Under the pieces are notes generated by a model that was not told where the DNA came from, searched no databases, and saw only the letters and a list, made by a program, of their open reading frames with translations. A stretch of DNA of 64,000 nt from contig NZ_ACZN01000017.1 of assembly GCF_000176135.1 (NCBI RefSeq), forward strand, positions 620,001-684,000. Direction: 5' to 3'. The position numbers and the translations under genes are program-made. Below are positions 26,818 to 35,347 of the stretch, one piece after another. The stretch comes from Vibrio coralliilyticus ATCC BAA-450 (GTDB lineage: Bacteria > Pseudomonadota > Gammaproteobacteria > Enterobacterales > Vibrionaceae). Numbering within the stretch: position 1 is the stretch's first letter; each line of letters begins with the position of its first letter.

Positions 26818-27483
26818 ATGAAATTTATTCGCTCATCCGTACTCTTAATCTCTCTTTTTATTTCAGGTACCGTCTTCGCTGCGGACTATGGCGTCGAGCT
26901 ATCATGGAACACAGACAATGCTGAGCAAGTATTAAAAACGCTACCAGAACAAAAAGCCGCATTTGGCGAGTTAATTGAGCAAGGAGCTGTCAAAGATATG
27001 TTTGTTATTCGAAGCAAAGTGGATGGCAAACCGATTCAGTTATTGAGGTTCGTACTTGAGGCAGACAGCGAAGCCGATGTACAGCGTAAGCTAAAAGACT
27101 TGCCTATGTACCAAAAGGAGCTGGTCAAGATCAGTAACATCCGCATGTTGGGATCTAAATGGCTAGATAACACGCCTGTCTACAACAACTACGGTGTTGT
27201 CATCACTTGGAAAGAAGGCATAGAAGCGCTTGAAATGGACAGAGTATTAGGCATCGACTTGCAGCGTGTCATCAGCCTCAATCAAGCTGGGTTTATTACC
27301 TCCTCTTATCTTGATACGCAGAAACTATCTAATGGTGTCGTACGCCCCATTTACTCAGTCTCTTTCCTTGCAAAAGATGCACAGCATGCTCGTGAACTCA
27401 GTAACCAGTTTGAAGCGGTAACTCTAGGTTATGCCACTATCGAAATTCAGCACTTAGGCCACAAGATTAGCTTAAGTCGATAA
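26818..27483 (+). CDS. Secreted protein with two tandem alpha/beta-barrel-like repeats
   Basis: The 221-residue protein has a signal peptide (cut near residue 21, VFAAD). Two similar halves follow, about residues 24-110 and 122-215, each opening with a YGVELSW or YGVVITW strand and containing an LIEQGAV / LNQAGFI turn. The pattern suggests a dimeric alpha/beta-barrel (ferredoxin-like) fold as in muconolactone isomerase or YCII proteins. No function is known. It follows cytochrome c-prime and ends at a strong terminator, so it belongs to the same operon. Confidence 0.6.
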   Translation: MKFIRSSVLLISLFISGTVFAADYGVELSWNTDNAEQVLKTLPEQKAAFGELIEQGAVKDMFVIRSKVDGKPIQLLRFVLEADSEADVQRKLKDLPMYQKELVKISNIRMLGSKWLDNTPVYNNYGVVITWKEGIEALEMDRVLGIDLQRVISLNQAGFITSSYLDTQKLSNGVVRPIYSVSFLAKDAQHARELSNQFEAVTLGYATIEIQHLGHKISLSR

Positions 27484-27486
27484 TAA

Positions 27487-27512
27487 AAAAGCGGACTGTA
27501 AAGTCCGCTTTT
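27487..27512. terminator. Intrinsic bidirectional terminator
   Basis: AAAAGCGGACT / AGTCCGCTTTT is an 11-bp stem with a 4-nt loop, A-rich on the left and T-rich on the right. It begins three bases after the secreted protein stop and serves the convergent EamA gene as well. Confidence 0.85.
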
Positions 27513-27514
27513 AT

Positions 27515-28419
27515 TTAAGATTCTTTGGTCGACGTGACCACAACACTAAACAAAATTAACACCCCACCAATAACCTGCATTGTAGTGAACGACTCCTGCA
27601 CCAAGCCATAGCAAATAGGGCGCCGAATAACGGCTCACTCCCCATCAGCAAGGATACGCGCGTTGGAGACGTACGGCGCACTGCATAGTTCTGAACATAA
27701 AAGGCAAACAAGGTACAGAACAAGACGAGATAGATGACCGTTAGCCAAAACTCCCATGAAGCAGGAACAACAAACTCAGATGTAGGTAAGTAAGTGACGG
27801 CGCATACAATCGCCACCAATGCCACAACTAATGATTGGAGCGATGTTAAGGTTGATGTGGTGATCACCTTACCTTCCGTAAACCGCTTGGTCATAGTAAC
27901 CATTAATGCACGGAGCAGAGCTGCCGTTAAAATGAAGTAATCACCACTGTTTAGGGAAAACTCAACACTCTCTTCGCTCGTCAGTAATAAAACGCCAGCC
28001 ACACTGCAAGCCGTTAGCCCCCATAAGGTATTACTGACCTTCTTTTTATTGATCAACAGCTCTGCGAAAGCGGTCAGAATGACAGACATGCTGATCAAAA
28101 ACGCCGCGTTTGATGCTGAGGTTTGGGAAACGCCAAACACTTCACAGAAAAAAATCGCCGATAGAATAAAACCAGTGGGAATCGCTATCTTCCAGTCTTT
28201 ATTCAATCCCCGGCGAAAGTCTCGAATCACCACAGGTAACAGACATAAAAAGGTGATCGAAAATCGTATCGAGATAAACACCAGAACACTTGTGTATGCC
28301 AAGGCACTTTTCGTCAGGCCGTAACTCGTCCCCCAAAATATCGCAACCAGCAACAACAATGATTCCGTTACGGGGAACCTCACATTCCCTTTTTTTAGCG
28401 AATTTGCAGCTGTTGTCAT
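27515..28419 (-). pseudogene. EamA/DMT family transporter, frameshifted near the C-terminus
   Basis: The protein begins at the ATG at 28419 (AGGA ribosome site) and has about nine membrane segments in two EamA repeats. Near 27597-27603 the frame changes: the residues after LFAMAW become a short unrelated tail ending at 27556, whereas the next frame continues QESFTTMQVIGG to a stop at 27515, giving a normal length of about 301 residues. One base is missing. It is probably an amino-acid or metabolite exporter; the Lrp-type gene just upstream supports an amino-acid substrate. Sequencing error or recent mutation. Confidence 0.82.
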
Positions 28420-28564
28420 TTCATTCCTCCATCCTTGTGAATGCTATTGCGAGTACGTCCCTGTACGCGCACTTGTCCAAATAAATAAGTCCTTTGTAGT
28501 TGGTGATAAAAACACTGAATCACGGGATTTGTTTTAATGGTTCAGGCCCAAATCTCGAAAAAGA

Positions 28565-29017
28565 TTAACGTTGAATAGTTTGATGCAGTACTACGGTGTT
28601 GTTTAATGACTGAATGCCGTTAAACGACTCTATTTCGTTACACAGGGTATATATCGACTGAAGATCTGGCGCTTCAATGAGAGCAATAATGTCATAAGAT
28701 CCTCCCACGATACTCGTCAGCCTTACCTCTGGAATCTCTCTAAGAGCTTCCGTCACATTATTCTTTTTGCCTTTCTCACATGAAATCAGCAAGTAACTTG
28801 CTGCTGTTCTGCCTTCTTGCTCAACTCTGATCTGTGCGGTGTAGCCTTTAATGATACCGGTTTTTTCCAACCGGTTGATGCGCTCGGTAACTGCGGTGCG
28901 CGACAAGCCAATGTTACGCGATAAGTTAGCGATTGACTCGCGGCCATTAGATAAAAGGTTAGAGAGAATTTTCCGATCCAGTTTATCTAGGCCCTGAAGG
29001 TTAGTCGTTGACATCAT
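28565..29017 (-). CDS. Lrp/AsnC family transcriptional regulator
   Basis: The 150-residue protein has an N-terminal helix-turn-helix (LSRNIGLSRTAVTERINRLE, residues about 34-53) and a C-terminal RAM/AsnC ligand domain (SIVGGSYDIIALIE). It is the usual length for Lrp/AsnC. The start is MMST; the second Met (29014) is equally possible. It is in the same direction as the EamA gene 145 bases downstream and likely controls it in response to an amino acid. Confidence 0.88.
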   Translation of the reverse strand: MMSTTNLQGLDKLDRKILSNLLSNGRESIANLSRNIGLSRTAVTERINRLEKTGIIKGYTAQIRVEQEGRTAASYLLISCEKGKKNNVTEALREIPEVRLTSIVGGSYDIIALIEAPDLQSIYTLCNEIESFNGIQSLNNTVVLHQTIQR

Positions 29018-29356
29018 ATATCCTGCCTTACGTTGTTATTATTCATTTGCTTTTTATAGGTTGATGGTTTTTGGTAAAGAGAGTCGATACAACTCTACTG
29101 GGGTAAAGTCGGTTGTTTTTCGAGAGTGGAGCTATCCGTCATAACCATCAAAACCAGACAGCTCACCCTTGTTCACAATGATTCGACGCTCTAGTCACGA
29201 GCTAACTGGATAATCATTGAGATGCATCACCAGCACTTCTTATTTGTTCATACATCACGTATTGAAAGCACTGGGGATACTGTCAATTGACTTGCTCAGT
29301 ATCCATAAGTAACTTGAGCGAAACAATACAGCCAAAATGCAAAGGATAATTGCACT
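29018..29356. other. Gene-free region between divergent Lrp and LysR genes
   Basis: These 339 bases hold the promoters of the Lrp and LysR genes. The only clear structure is the inverted repeat at 29275-29304. I see no RNA gene or convincing small frame. Confidence 0.5.
29275..29304. promoter_or_regulatory. Inverted repeat upstream of a LysR gene
   Basis: GGATACTG (29275-29282) is repeated inverted as CAGTATCC (29297-29304) with TCAATTGA between. It lies 53 bases before the LysR GTG start and may be an autoregulatory operator. Confidence 0.35.
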
Positions 29357-30292
29357 GTGGACACAAATAAATTAATCCCTCTCTTATCAGAGATGGCAAT
29401 TTTCGTCAGTGTTGTCGAGTCAGGAAGTTTTTCAAAAACCGCCCAGAAGTTAGGTGTCTCACCGTCTTCCGTTAGTCGTTCTATTACTAGGCTGGAAAGT
29501 GCATTGCAGGAAAGGCTACTGGAAAGAACTACCCGAAAAATGCGCCTGAGCACCACAGGGCAAGAAGTTTATAGCCTTTGCAATGACATGATGAACTCAG
29601 CCAAAATGGCGATATCCGCCGCTCAAGCTGACAAAACGAATGTATCCGGCGCGTTACGAGTCGCAGCACCAAAAGCCCTGTCACGACAAGTTTTGATGCC
29701 GATGATTTTGGATTTCATCGACTACTACCCCAATATCTCATTGCAGCTAAAAGCCGCCGATCACTATATCGATCCAATAGGTGATGAAGTAGACATACTC
29801 ATCCATATCACTGACAACCCCACAGAAGGCCTAATCGCCAAACAATTAAGCCAGTGTCGTCTGATCATGTGTGCCAGTCCTTCCTACATTGAAAAGCATG
29901 GTATGCCCACGCACCCAAAAGATATATCTGAGCATAACTGCCTGTGTTTAGGGGAGAATCCAAAAGATCGAATATGGGACTTCACCAATAACAATAAAAA
30001 ACTATCGATAAATGTGATTGGTTCATTCGCGGTAAACCACAGTGAAATTCGCCGAGAAGCGGTATTACGTGGAGTAGGAATTTCTGTTTTTCCTGAGTTC
30101 GTGATTCAGCCTTACATCGATTCAGGAGACGTAGTTGAGGTGCTAAAAGACTGGCATGTCGGTGGAAACTACCAAGGCAAAATTATTGCTCAATATGCTC
30201 AATCTAAATACATACCCAGCCAGATTAAGACTTTTATCGAGTACTTGCAAAGTCGCTTCAATGAACAGCAGCAAATAAAAAAGGGCAGCTAA
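29357..30292 (+). CDS. LysR family transcriptional regulator
   Basis: This 311-residue protein has a LysR helix-turn-helix (SFSKTAQKLGVSPSSVSRSI, residues about 25-44) and a full substrate-binding domain. The start is a GTG at 29357 with AAGGA 11 bases upstream; an ATG 12 codons later is an alternative but would shorten the N-terminal helix. It has no obvious target next to it; the neighbouring genes are divergent Lrp and a convergent oxidoreductase. Confidence 0.86.
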   Translation: MDTNKLIPLLSEMAIFVSVVESGSFSKTAQKLGVSPSSVSRSITRLESALQERLLERTTRKMRLSTTGQEVYSLCNDMMNSAKMAISAAQADKTNVSGALRVAAPKALSRQVLMPMILDFIDYYPNISLQLKAADHYIDPIGDEVDILIHITDNPTEGLIAKQLSQCRLIMCASPSYIEKHGMPTHPKDISEHNCLCLGENPKDRIWDFTNNNKKLSINVIGSFAVNHSEIRREAVLRGVGISVFPEFVIQPYIDSGDVVEVLKDWHVGGNYQGKIIAQYAQSKYIPSQIKTFIEYLQSRFNEQQQIKKGS

Positions 30293-30311
30293 ACTACTTA
30301 GCTACCCTTTT
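30279..30311. terminator. Intrinsic bidirectional terminator
   Basis: AAAAGGG-C-AGCTAA pairs with TTAGCT-A-CCCTTTT (one mismatch). It overlaps the LysR stop codon and also serves the convergent oxidoreductase gene. Confidence 0.75.
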
Positions 30312-30328
30312 ACTCATCATCAAAAGCC

Positions 30329-31945
30329 CTATGCGTTGTCGATATCTGCCACCATGGCTTTGGCCAGCGCCTCTGCCACTTTAATACCATCAATGCCCGC
30401 AGATAGGATACCACCTGCGTAGCCCGCACCTTCACCAGCAGGGAAGAAGCCTTTCAAATTGATGCTCTGGAAGTCTTTGCCACGTTTAATGCATACTGGC
30501 GAAGAGGTACGAGTCTCAACACCTGTTAGTAAACCGTCTTCTGACGCGAACCCTTTAATCTTCTTATCAAAAGCAGGAATAGCTTCACGAATCGCTTCGA
30601 TTGCAAAATCCGGTAGCGCTTTAGAAATATCTGTCAGATGGATACCTGGCGTAAATGATGGTTGAACGTCACCGATCTCACTTGGATCGCGACCTTTCAG
30701 GAAGTCACCAATTTTCTGCGCTGGTGCATCATAGTTTTCGCCACCTAGTACATAAGCACCTGACTCAAGCTCACGCTGGAAACGGATACCAGCCAGAGGA
30801 TCACCAGGGTAATCTCGCTCAGGATCAATACCTACAACAATTGCACTGTTTGCGTTACGTTCTGAGCGCGAATACTGGCTCATACCATTAGTCACAACGC
30901 GGCCTTCTTCTGACGTTGCCGCAACCACTGTGCCACCCGGACACATACAGAAGCTGTAAACGGTGCGGCCATTCTTACAATGGTGAACCAGCTTATAGTC
31001 CGCAGCACCCAAAATAGGGTTACCTGCATTAGGACCAAAACGTGCTTCATCAATCATCGATTGCTTGTGCTCAACACGGAAGCCGACAGAAAACGGCTTA
31101 GCTTCCATATAAACACCACGCTCATGCAGCATTTCAAAGGTGTCACGTGCACTGTGTCCAACCGCTAACACAACATAACGAGATTGAATCTCTTCACCGT
31201 TTGATAGTGTTAGACCTGTAATTTGCTCTCCGTCCATGTGGATATCATCGACGCGAGTGCTAAAGCGGATCTCACCACCCAGCTCGATGATTTTCGCGCG
31301 CATTTTCTCAATCATGGTCACCAGTTTAAAGGTACCAATATGTGGCTTACTGACGTATAGAATTTCTTCTGGTGCGCCCGCTTCCACGAACTCAGTGATC
31401 ACCTTTCTGCCGTAGAAGTTTGGATCTTTAACCTGACTGTAGAGTTTGCCGTCGGAGAACGTACCTGCCCCGCCTTCACCGAACTGTACATTGGACTCTG
31501 TGTTCAGAGTACGTTTACGCCAAAAGCCAAAGGTATCTTTGGTACGCTCACGAACTTCTTTACCTCGCTCAACCACAATCGGCTTAAAGCCGCTTTGCGC
31601 TAGAATCAATGCAGCAAACAAGCCACAAGGGCCGAAGCCGATAACCACCGGACGTTCAGTGATGTTCTCTGGAGCCTTAGCGACAAACTTGTACTCCATA
31701 TCTGGAGTCTGTTTAACATGCGGGTCATCCGCAAATTTCACCAACAATGGCTCATCGTTTTCAACGACAACATCAAGTGTGTAAATCAACAGAATATTTG
31801 TCTTTTTACGAGCATCGTAACCACGTCGAAATACATTGAAAGAGATCACTTGGTCTTCAGAAATACCGAGTTTTTTGGTGATGGCGGCAATCAGTGCCTC
31901 TTCCTCGTGGTCGAGAGGGAGTTTAATTTCAGTTAAACGTATCAT
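30329..31945 (-). CDS. FAD-dependent oxidoreductase (COG2509-type)
   Basis: The 538-residue protein has an N-terminal domain of about 90 residues, then a dinucleotide-binding motif VVIGFGPCGLFAALILAQSG (residues about 100-119) and a glycine-rich QFGEGGAGTFSDGKL segment. It ends with a second FAD contact (FPAGEGAGYAGGILSAG). It is the common uncharacterised family annotated as NAD(P)/FAD-dependent dehydrogenase. It acts in the cytoplasm; the substrate is unknown. It is divergent from fdxA, which could hint at ferredoxin-linked electron transfer. Confidence 0.85.
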   Translation of the reverse strand: MIRLTEIKLPLDHEEEALIAAITKKLGISEDQVISFNVFRRGYDARKKTNILLIYTLDVVVENDEPLLVKFADDPHVKQTPDMEYKFVAKAPENITERPVVIGFGPCGLFAALILAQSGFKPIVVERGKEVRERTKDTFGFWRKRTLNTESNVQFGEGGAGTFSDGKLYSQVKDPNFYGRKVITEFVEAGAPEEILYVSKPHIGTFKLVTMIEKMRAKIIELGGEIRFSTRVDDIHMDGEQITGLTLSNGEEIQSRYVVLAVGHSARDTFEMLHERGVYMEAKPFSVGFRVEHKQSMIDEARFGPNAGNPILGAADYKLVHHCKNGRTVYSFCMCPGGTVVAATSEEGRVVTNGMSQYSRSERNANSAIVVGIDPERDYPGDPLAGIRFQRELESGAYVLGGENYDAPAQKIGDFLKGRDPSEIGDVQPSFTPGIHLTDISKALPDFAIEAIREAIPAFDKKIKGFASEDGLLTGVETRTSSPVCIKRGKDFQSINLKGFFPAGEGAGYAGGILSAGIDGIKVAEALAKAMVADIDNA

Positions 31946-32149
31946 GTTGATGTCTCGTAATATCAGGTGTCTTAGCCAGAGTCGCTCAGCGACCAGCTCA
32001 CAATGGCGCGCATTTTACGAGAATTTGAATTGTCTGTCATACTAAATCAGGCGAGAACAAAACATTCACGGTAGAGGATGTTGAATTTTGCCTTGGGATG
32101 AGTATTATCCCCATTCCTCAATTTTTGATTAACTTAAGAGCGGATCATC

Positions 32150-32473
32150 ATGGCGTTCGTCGTAACCGATAACTGCATTCAATGTAAATATACTGACTGT
32201 GTAGCAGTATGCCCTGCAGATGCCTTCCACGAAGGGCCAAACTTCATGGTGATCAATCCGATTGAATGCATTGACTGCGGCTTATGTGTCGATGAGTGTG
32301 ACGCGAATGCTATTTTTCAGGAAGACGAAGTGCCTGCAGACCAAACGCTTTACGTTGAGCTAAATGCCCAACTTGCCGAACTATGGCCTGTGCAAACCGA
32401 AGTTAAGCCAGCTATGGATGAAGCCGAGAAGTGGAATGGTGTGCCAGATAAGCTGGGTATGCTAGAGAAATAA
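32150..32473 (+). CDS. fdxA: 7Fe ferredoxin FdxA
   Basis: The 107-residue protein has the 3Fe-4S site cysteines C-x7-C (CIQCKYTDCVAVCP, residues 9-22) and the 4Fe-4S site CIDCGLCVDECD (residues about 40-51). The length and the acidic C-terminus match FdxA of gammaproteobacteria. It is a small cytoplasmic electron carrier. It stands alone with its own promoter region and a strong terminator. Confidence 0.92.
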   Translation: MAFVVTDNCIQCKYTDCVAVCPADAFHEGPNFMVINPIECIDCGLCVDECDANAIFQEDEVPADQTLYVELNAQLAELWPVQTEVKPAMDEAEKWNGVPDKLGMLEK

Positions 32474-32493
32474 AGCACTCTACCTTCAGATAC

Positions 32494-32524
32494 AAAAAAG
32501 CGCAGTAAATCACTGCGCTTTTTT
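32494..32524. terminator. Intrinsic bidirectional terminator
   Basis: AAAAAAGCGCAGT / ACTGCGCTTTTTT forms a 13-bp stem with a 5-nt loop between fdxA and the convergent methyltransferase gene. Confidence 0.9.
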
Positions 32525-32539
32525 TGCATTCAGGACTTT

Positions 32540-33277
32540 TTATTCACCATGCTGACGACGCAAGTTATCTAAAATAATTCCCGTCGCCATCGCCACGTTG
32601 AGTGACTCTGCACCACCAAAAGCGGGAATGGTTATCTTGTCGGTGACAAACTTAGCGGCTTGCTCACGTATACCATGAGATTCACTGCCCATCAGAAGAA
32701 TACCCTCAGCGTTAAATTCCGTTTTGTGGATACTTTCGCCTTCCAAGAACGCGCCATATACAGGAATGCTTGCCTGCTCTAAGTAACTTGGCAGATCCAG
32801 TTGACTGACTGTGACACGGCCAAAACTGCCCATAGTGGCACTGATGGTTTTCGGGTTGTACGGGTCCGCGCAATCTTTACTCGCGACAATATGCTTGATG
32901 CCATACCAGTCAGCAACACGAATGATGGTGCCGAGATTACCGGGGTCTGACACGCCATCCAGAGCAATTATCAAGCCCTGAGCTTGAGGTACTTTAACCG
33001 AAGGAATTTCTACCACCGCAATTGCTGCGTTATTGCTGACCAGCGTACTGGCTTTGGTCAAATCATCTAATGACGCCTCAATGCATTCAAAATCATTTAA
33101 TTGACTTTGGTTTGCGGTCAAAAATTCGCCAGTAGCGAAAATCTGTTTTACTTGAAGCTCACTGTTCACCAATTCAAGTACGTTCTTCTCACCTTGGACC
33201 AAAAACAGACCGTGCGCTTTGCGCTGTTTCTTTTGGCCTAAAGCACGTAGTAATTTGAGTTGGTTTTTCGAAATCAT
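32540..33277 (-). CDS. TrmH/SpoU family RNA 2'-O-methyltransferase
   Basis: From the ATG at 33277 the protein is 245 residues. It has an N-terminal substrate-binding domain (residues about 1-85) and a SpoU knot domain with the typical motifs LDGVSDPGNLGTIIR (near 110), LLMGSESHGI (near 200) and SLNVAMATGI (near 228). It methylates ribose in rRNA or tRNA. A longer reading to 33361 adds 28 non-conserved residues. Its exact target nucleotide cannot be inferred. Confidence 0.9.
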   Translation of the reverse strand: MISKNQLKLLRALGQKKQRKAHGLFLVQGEKNVLELVNSELQVKQIFATGEFLTANQSQLNDFECIEASLDDLTKASTLVSNNAAIAVVEIPSVKVPQAQGLIIALDGVSDPGNLGTIIRVADWYGIKHIVASKDCADPYNPKTISATMGSFGRVTVSQLDLPSYLEQASIPVYGAFLEGESIHKTEFNAEGILLMGSESHGIREQAAKFVTDKITIPAFGGAESLNVAMATGIILDNLRRQHGE

Positions 33278-33382
33278 AATGTATCCAAGGTGAAAACGGG
33301 ATGTCCCAGATAAAAGCGCGGCAATTATAGAGTAAAGCACCTCAGAGCTAAAGAGTCTCATCCCCTAATCCACAATCATAAA

Positions 33383-33407
33383 AAAGCGAAGGCTAAACCT
33401 TCGCTTT
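33383..33407 (-). terminator. Intrinsic terminator of the MFS gene
   Basis: AAAGCGAAGG / CCTTCGCTTT forms a 10-bp stem with a 5-nt loop five bases after the MFS stop (minus strand), followed by a run of six T on that strand. Confidence 0.9.
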
Positions 33408-33411
33408 ACCT

Positions 33412-34590
33412 CTAACTCCAGCGGAGAACTCGCACTTCATTACCTTCTTCAGGCTTGGCGGGAATATTAAGCGACAAAATGAACGAAACGACCGCCATTG
33501 CCGCGCCAATGTAGAATACGGCTGACGGGGACACTAACCAGATAAGGCCAAAGGATACCGGGATAAATACCGCTGCAATATGATTGATGGTGAATGACAC
33601 ACCCGCTGTCGAAGCCATGTCTGCAGGATCGGCAATTTTTTGTAGATAGGTTTTGATCGCTAACGCTAAAGCGAAGAATAGATGATCAATAACGTACAAG
33701 GCTGCCGCCCATTCCGCACTTTGCACCAAGCCGTAACCAATAAAGACAAATATCAAACCTGTGTATTCAAACAACAAAGCTTTACGTTCACCCACTTTAC
33801 CGATGAACTTGCCAATTCTTTTCGCGAACAGGAAGTTAAACAGGTAGTTGATCAGAAATAGCATGGTGATATCTGCCGCCGAGTAACCAAACTTCTCCAC
33901 CATCAGGAAGCCTGCGAAAACAGTAAAGATTTGTCGACGTGCACCACTCATAAACGTCAGAGCGTAGTACAACCAATAACGCTTGCGCAGCACCAGTTTT
34001 TTATTCTGCTGGACTTGGGTTTGGAACTGAGGAAATGCAAACGCCATCCAAACCACCAGTAGAAAACCAATGCCACCAAAAGTCAGATACACCCACTTGA
34101 AGTCCATTTGAAACACTTCCAGACAGACCCATAGCGCACCATAAGTGATTAGCGATGCCAAAGCGCCCACAGAAATAAACTTACCCAGCATCTCTGGCGC
34201 TTCGTCTTTTGAAAGCCATTGCAAAGAGAGAGACTGCTTTAGGGTTTCAAAATAGTGAAAACCAGTAGACATTAACAAAGTCGTTAATAGCAATCCAAAC
34301 AATGAAGGGAAAAAGCCAGTAATTGCGGTACCCAGAGTAAGCGCCCCAAGCGCGAGTAGCATGAACTTCTGTTCGCGAATGAACATCAGAACAAATACGG
34401 CGGTGAACGCTAAGAAACCCGGAATTTCACGGACACTTTGAAGAAGACCAATATCAGCACCATCAAAGTTCGCTTTTTCAATAACAAAGTTGTTAAGCAG
34501 CGCCATCCAACTAGAGAAAGCGATGGGCACCACAATAGAAATGATGATCAAAAAATTCTGAGGAGTTTTCCAGCCAGCCGACGTGTTCAT
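33412..34590 (-). CDS. MFS transporter
   Basis: The 392-residue membrane protein has about 12 predicted membrane segments and the MFS-typical central loop. It belongs to a family of uncharacterised carriers with the segments FLAFTAVFVLMFIREQK and GFHYFETLKQSLSL. The substrate is unknown. It is monocistronic, with a terminator just after it. Confidence 0.82.
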   Translation of the reverse strand: MNTSAGWKTPQNFLIIISIVVPIAFSSWMALLNNFVIEKANFDGADIGLLQSVREIPGFLAFTAVFVLMFIREQKFMLLALGALTLGTAITGFFPSLFGLLLTTLLMSTGFHYFETLKQSLSLQWLSKDEAPEMLGKFISVGALASLITYGALWVCLEVFQMDFKWVYLTFGGIGFLLVVWMAFAFPQFQTQVQQNKKLVLRKRYWLYYALTFMSGARRQIFTVFAGFLMVEKFGYSAADITMLFLINYLFNFLFAKRIGKFIGKVGERKALLFEYTGLIFVFIGYGLVQSAEWAAALYVIDHLFFALALAIKTYLQKIADPADMASTAGVSFTINHIAAVFIPVSFGLIWLVSPSAVFYIGAAMAVVSFILSLNIPAKPEEGNEVRVLRWS

Positions 34591-34625
34591 TTTTTATTCC
34601 TTTTATGAGCTCTCAAACACCTTAA

Positions 34626-34678
34626 GTCTTCGCCAACAAATAAACAAACTTATTTACAATTTATACGTCTTCGCCAAC
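34626..34678. repeat. 12-bp direct repeat upstream of GNAT gene
   Basis: GTCTTCGCCAAC occurs at 34626-34637 and 34667-34678, 41 bases apart, in the gap between the divergent MFS and GNAT genes. It might be a pair of operator half-sites or chance. Confidence 0.3.
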
Positions 34679-34802
34679 GTTCAAGCTTCAAACGTGTCAG
34701 AATTAAATTTAGACCTATTAAAACAAGTGAAAACAATGCTTTATCTTTGGTTACTTGCTCGTTATGGTTGAGTCATGTTTAACCAGTCGAGAAGGTAATA
34801 AT

Positions 34803-35297
34803 ATGGAAATAATAATTCGCCCTACTCTAGTGAGCGATGCAGCCGCAATGTGTGAAATTTTTTCACAACCTAAGGCGCAGCGTGAAACCCTCCAACTCCC
34901 TAAGCCATCTGTGGCAATGTGGACACAACGACTGGAAAACATGCCTACTGGAGTCTATAGCTTTGTCGCGGAACTAGACGGAAAAGTAGTAGGGAACATC
35001 GGTTTTGAGCACTCTCAGCGACCGCGTACCGCTCACCGCGGCACTTTTGGGTTAGCAGTTCATGATGATTATCATGGAATGGGCATCGCCAGTAAGCTGA
35101 TCGAAACTGTCCTTGATTTAGCGGATAACTGGCTGCAAATAAAGCGCGTTCATCTCGAAGTTAATACCGATAATGGCGCGGCCATCGCGTGCTATAAGAA
35201 ATTTGGCTTTGAAATCGAAGGTGAAGCGAAGAATGCGGTATTCAGAGAGGGCAAATACCAAAGCACTTATTATATGGCAAGGATGAAACCAGAGTAA
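34803..35297 (+). CDS. GNAT family N-acetyltransferase
   Basis: From the ATG at 34803 (GAAGGTAAT upstream) the protein is 164 residues. It has the acetyl-CoA loop motif HDDYHGMGIASKLIE (residues about 87-101) and the C-terminal GNAT signature NGAAIACYKKFGFEIEGE (near 130). It acetylates a small amine or protein N-terminus; the substrate is unknown. A frame reaching 34755 lacks a ribosome site. Confidence 0.88.
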   Translation: MEIIIRPTLVSDAAAMCEIFSQPKAQRETLQLPKPSVAMWTQRLENMPTGVYSFVAELDGKVVGNIGFEHSQRPRTAHRGTFGLAVHDDYHGMGIASKLIETVLDLADNWLQIKRVHLEVNTDNGAAIACYKKFGFEIEGEAKNAVFREGKYQSTYYMARMKPE

Positions 35298-35320
35298 TAA
35301 GGGTAATAGCGAGCTATCGA

Positions 35321-35347
35321 AAAGGCTTACCTCATGGGTAAGCCTTT
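35321..35347 (-). terminator. Hairpin at the end of the phosphotransferase gene
   Basis: AAAGGCTTACC / GGTAAGCCTTT is an 11-bp stem with a 5-nt loop that overlaps the stop codon of the minus-strand gene and is followed there by four T. It likely serves both convergent genes. Confidence 0.7.
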
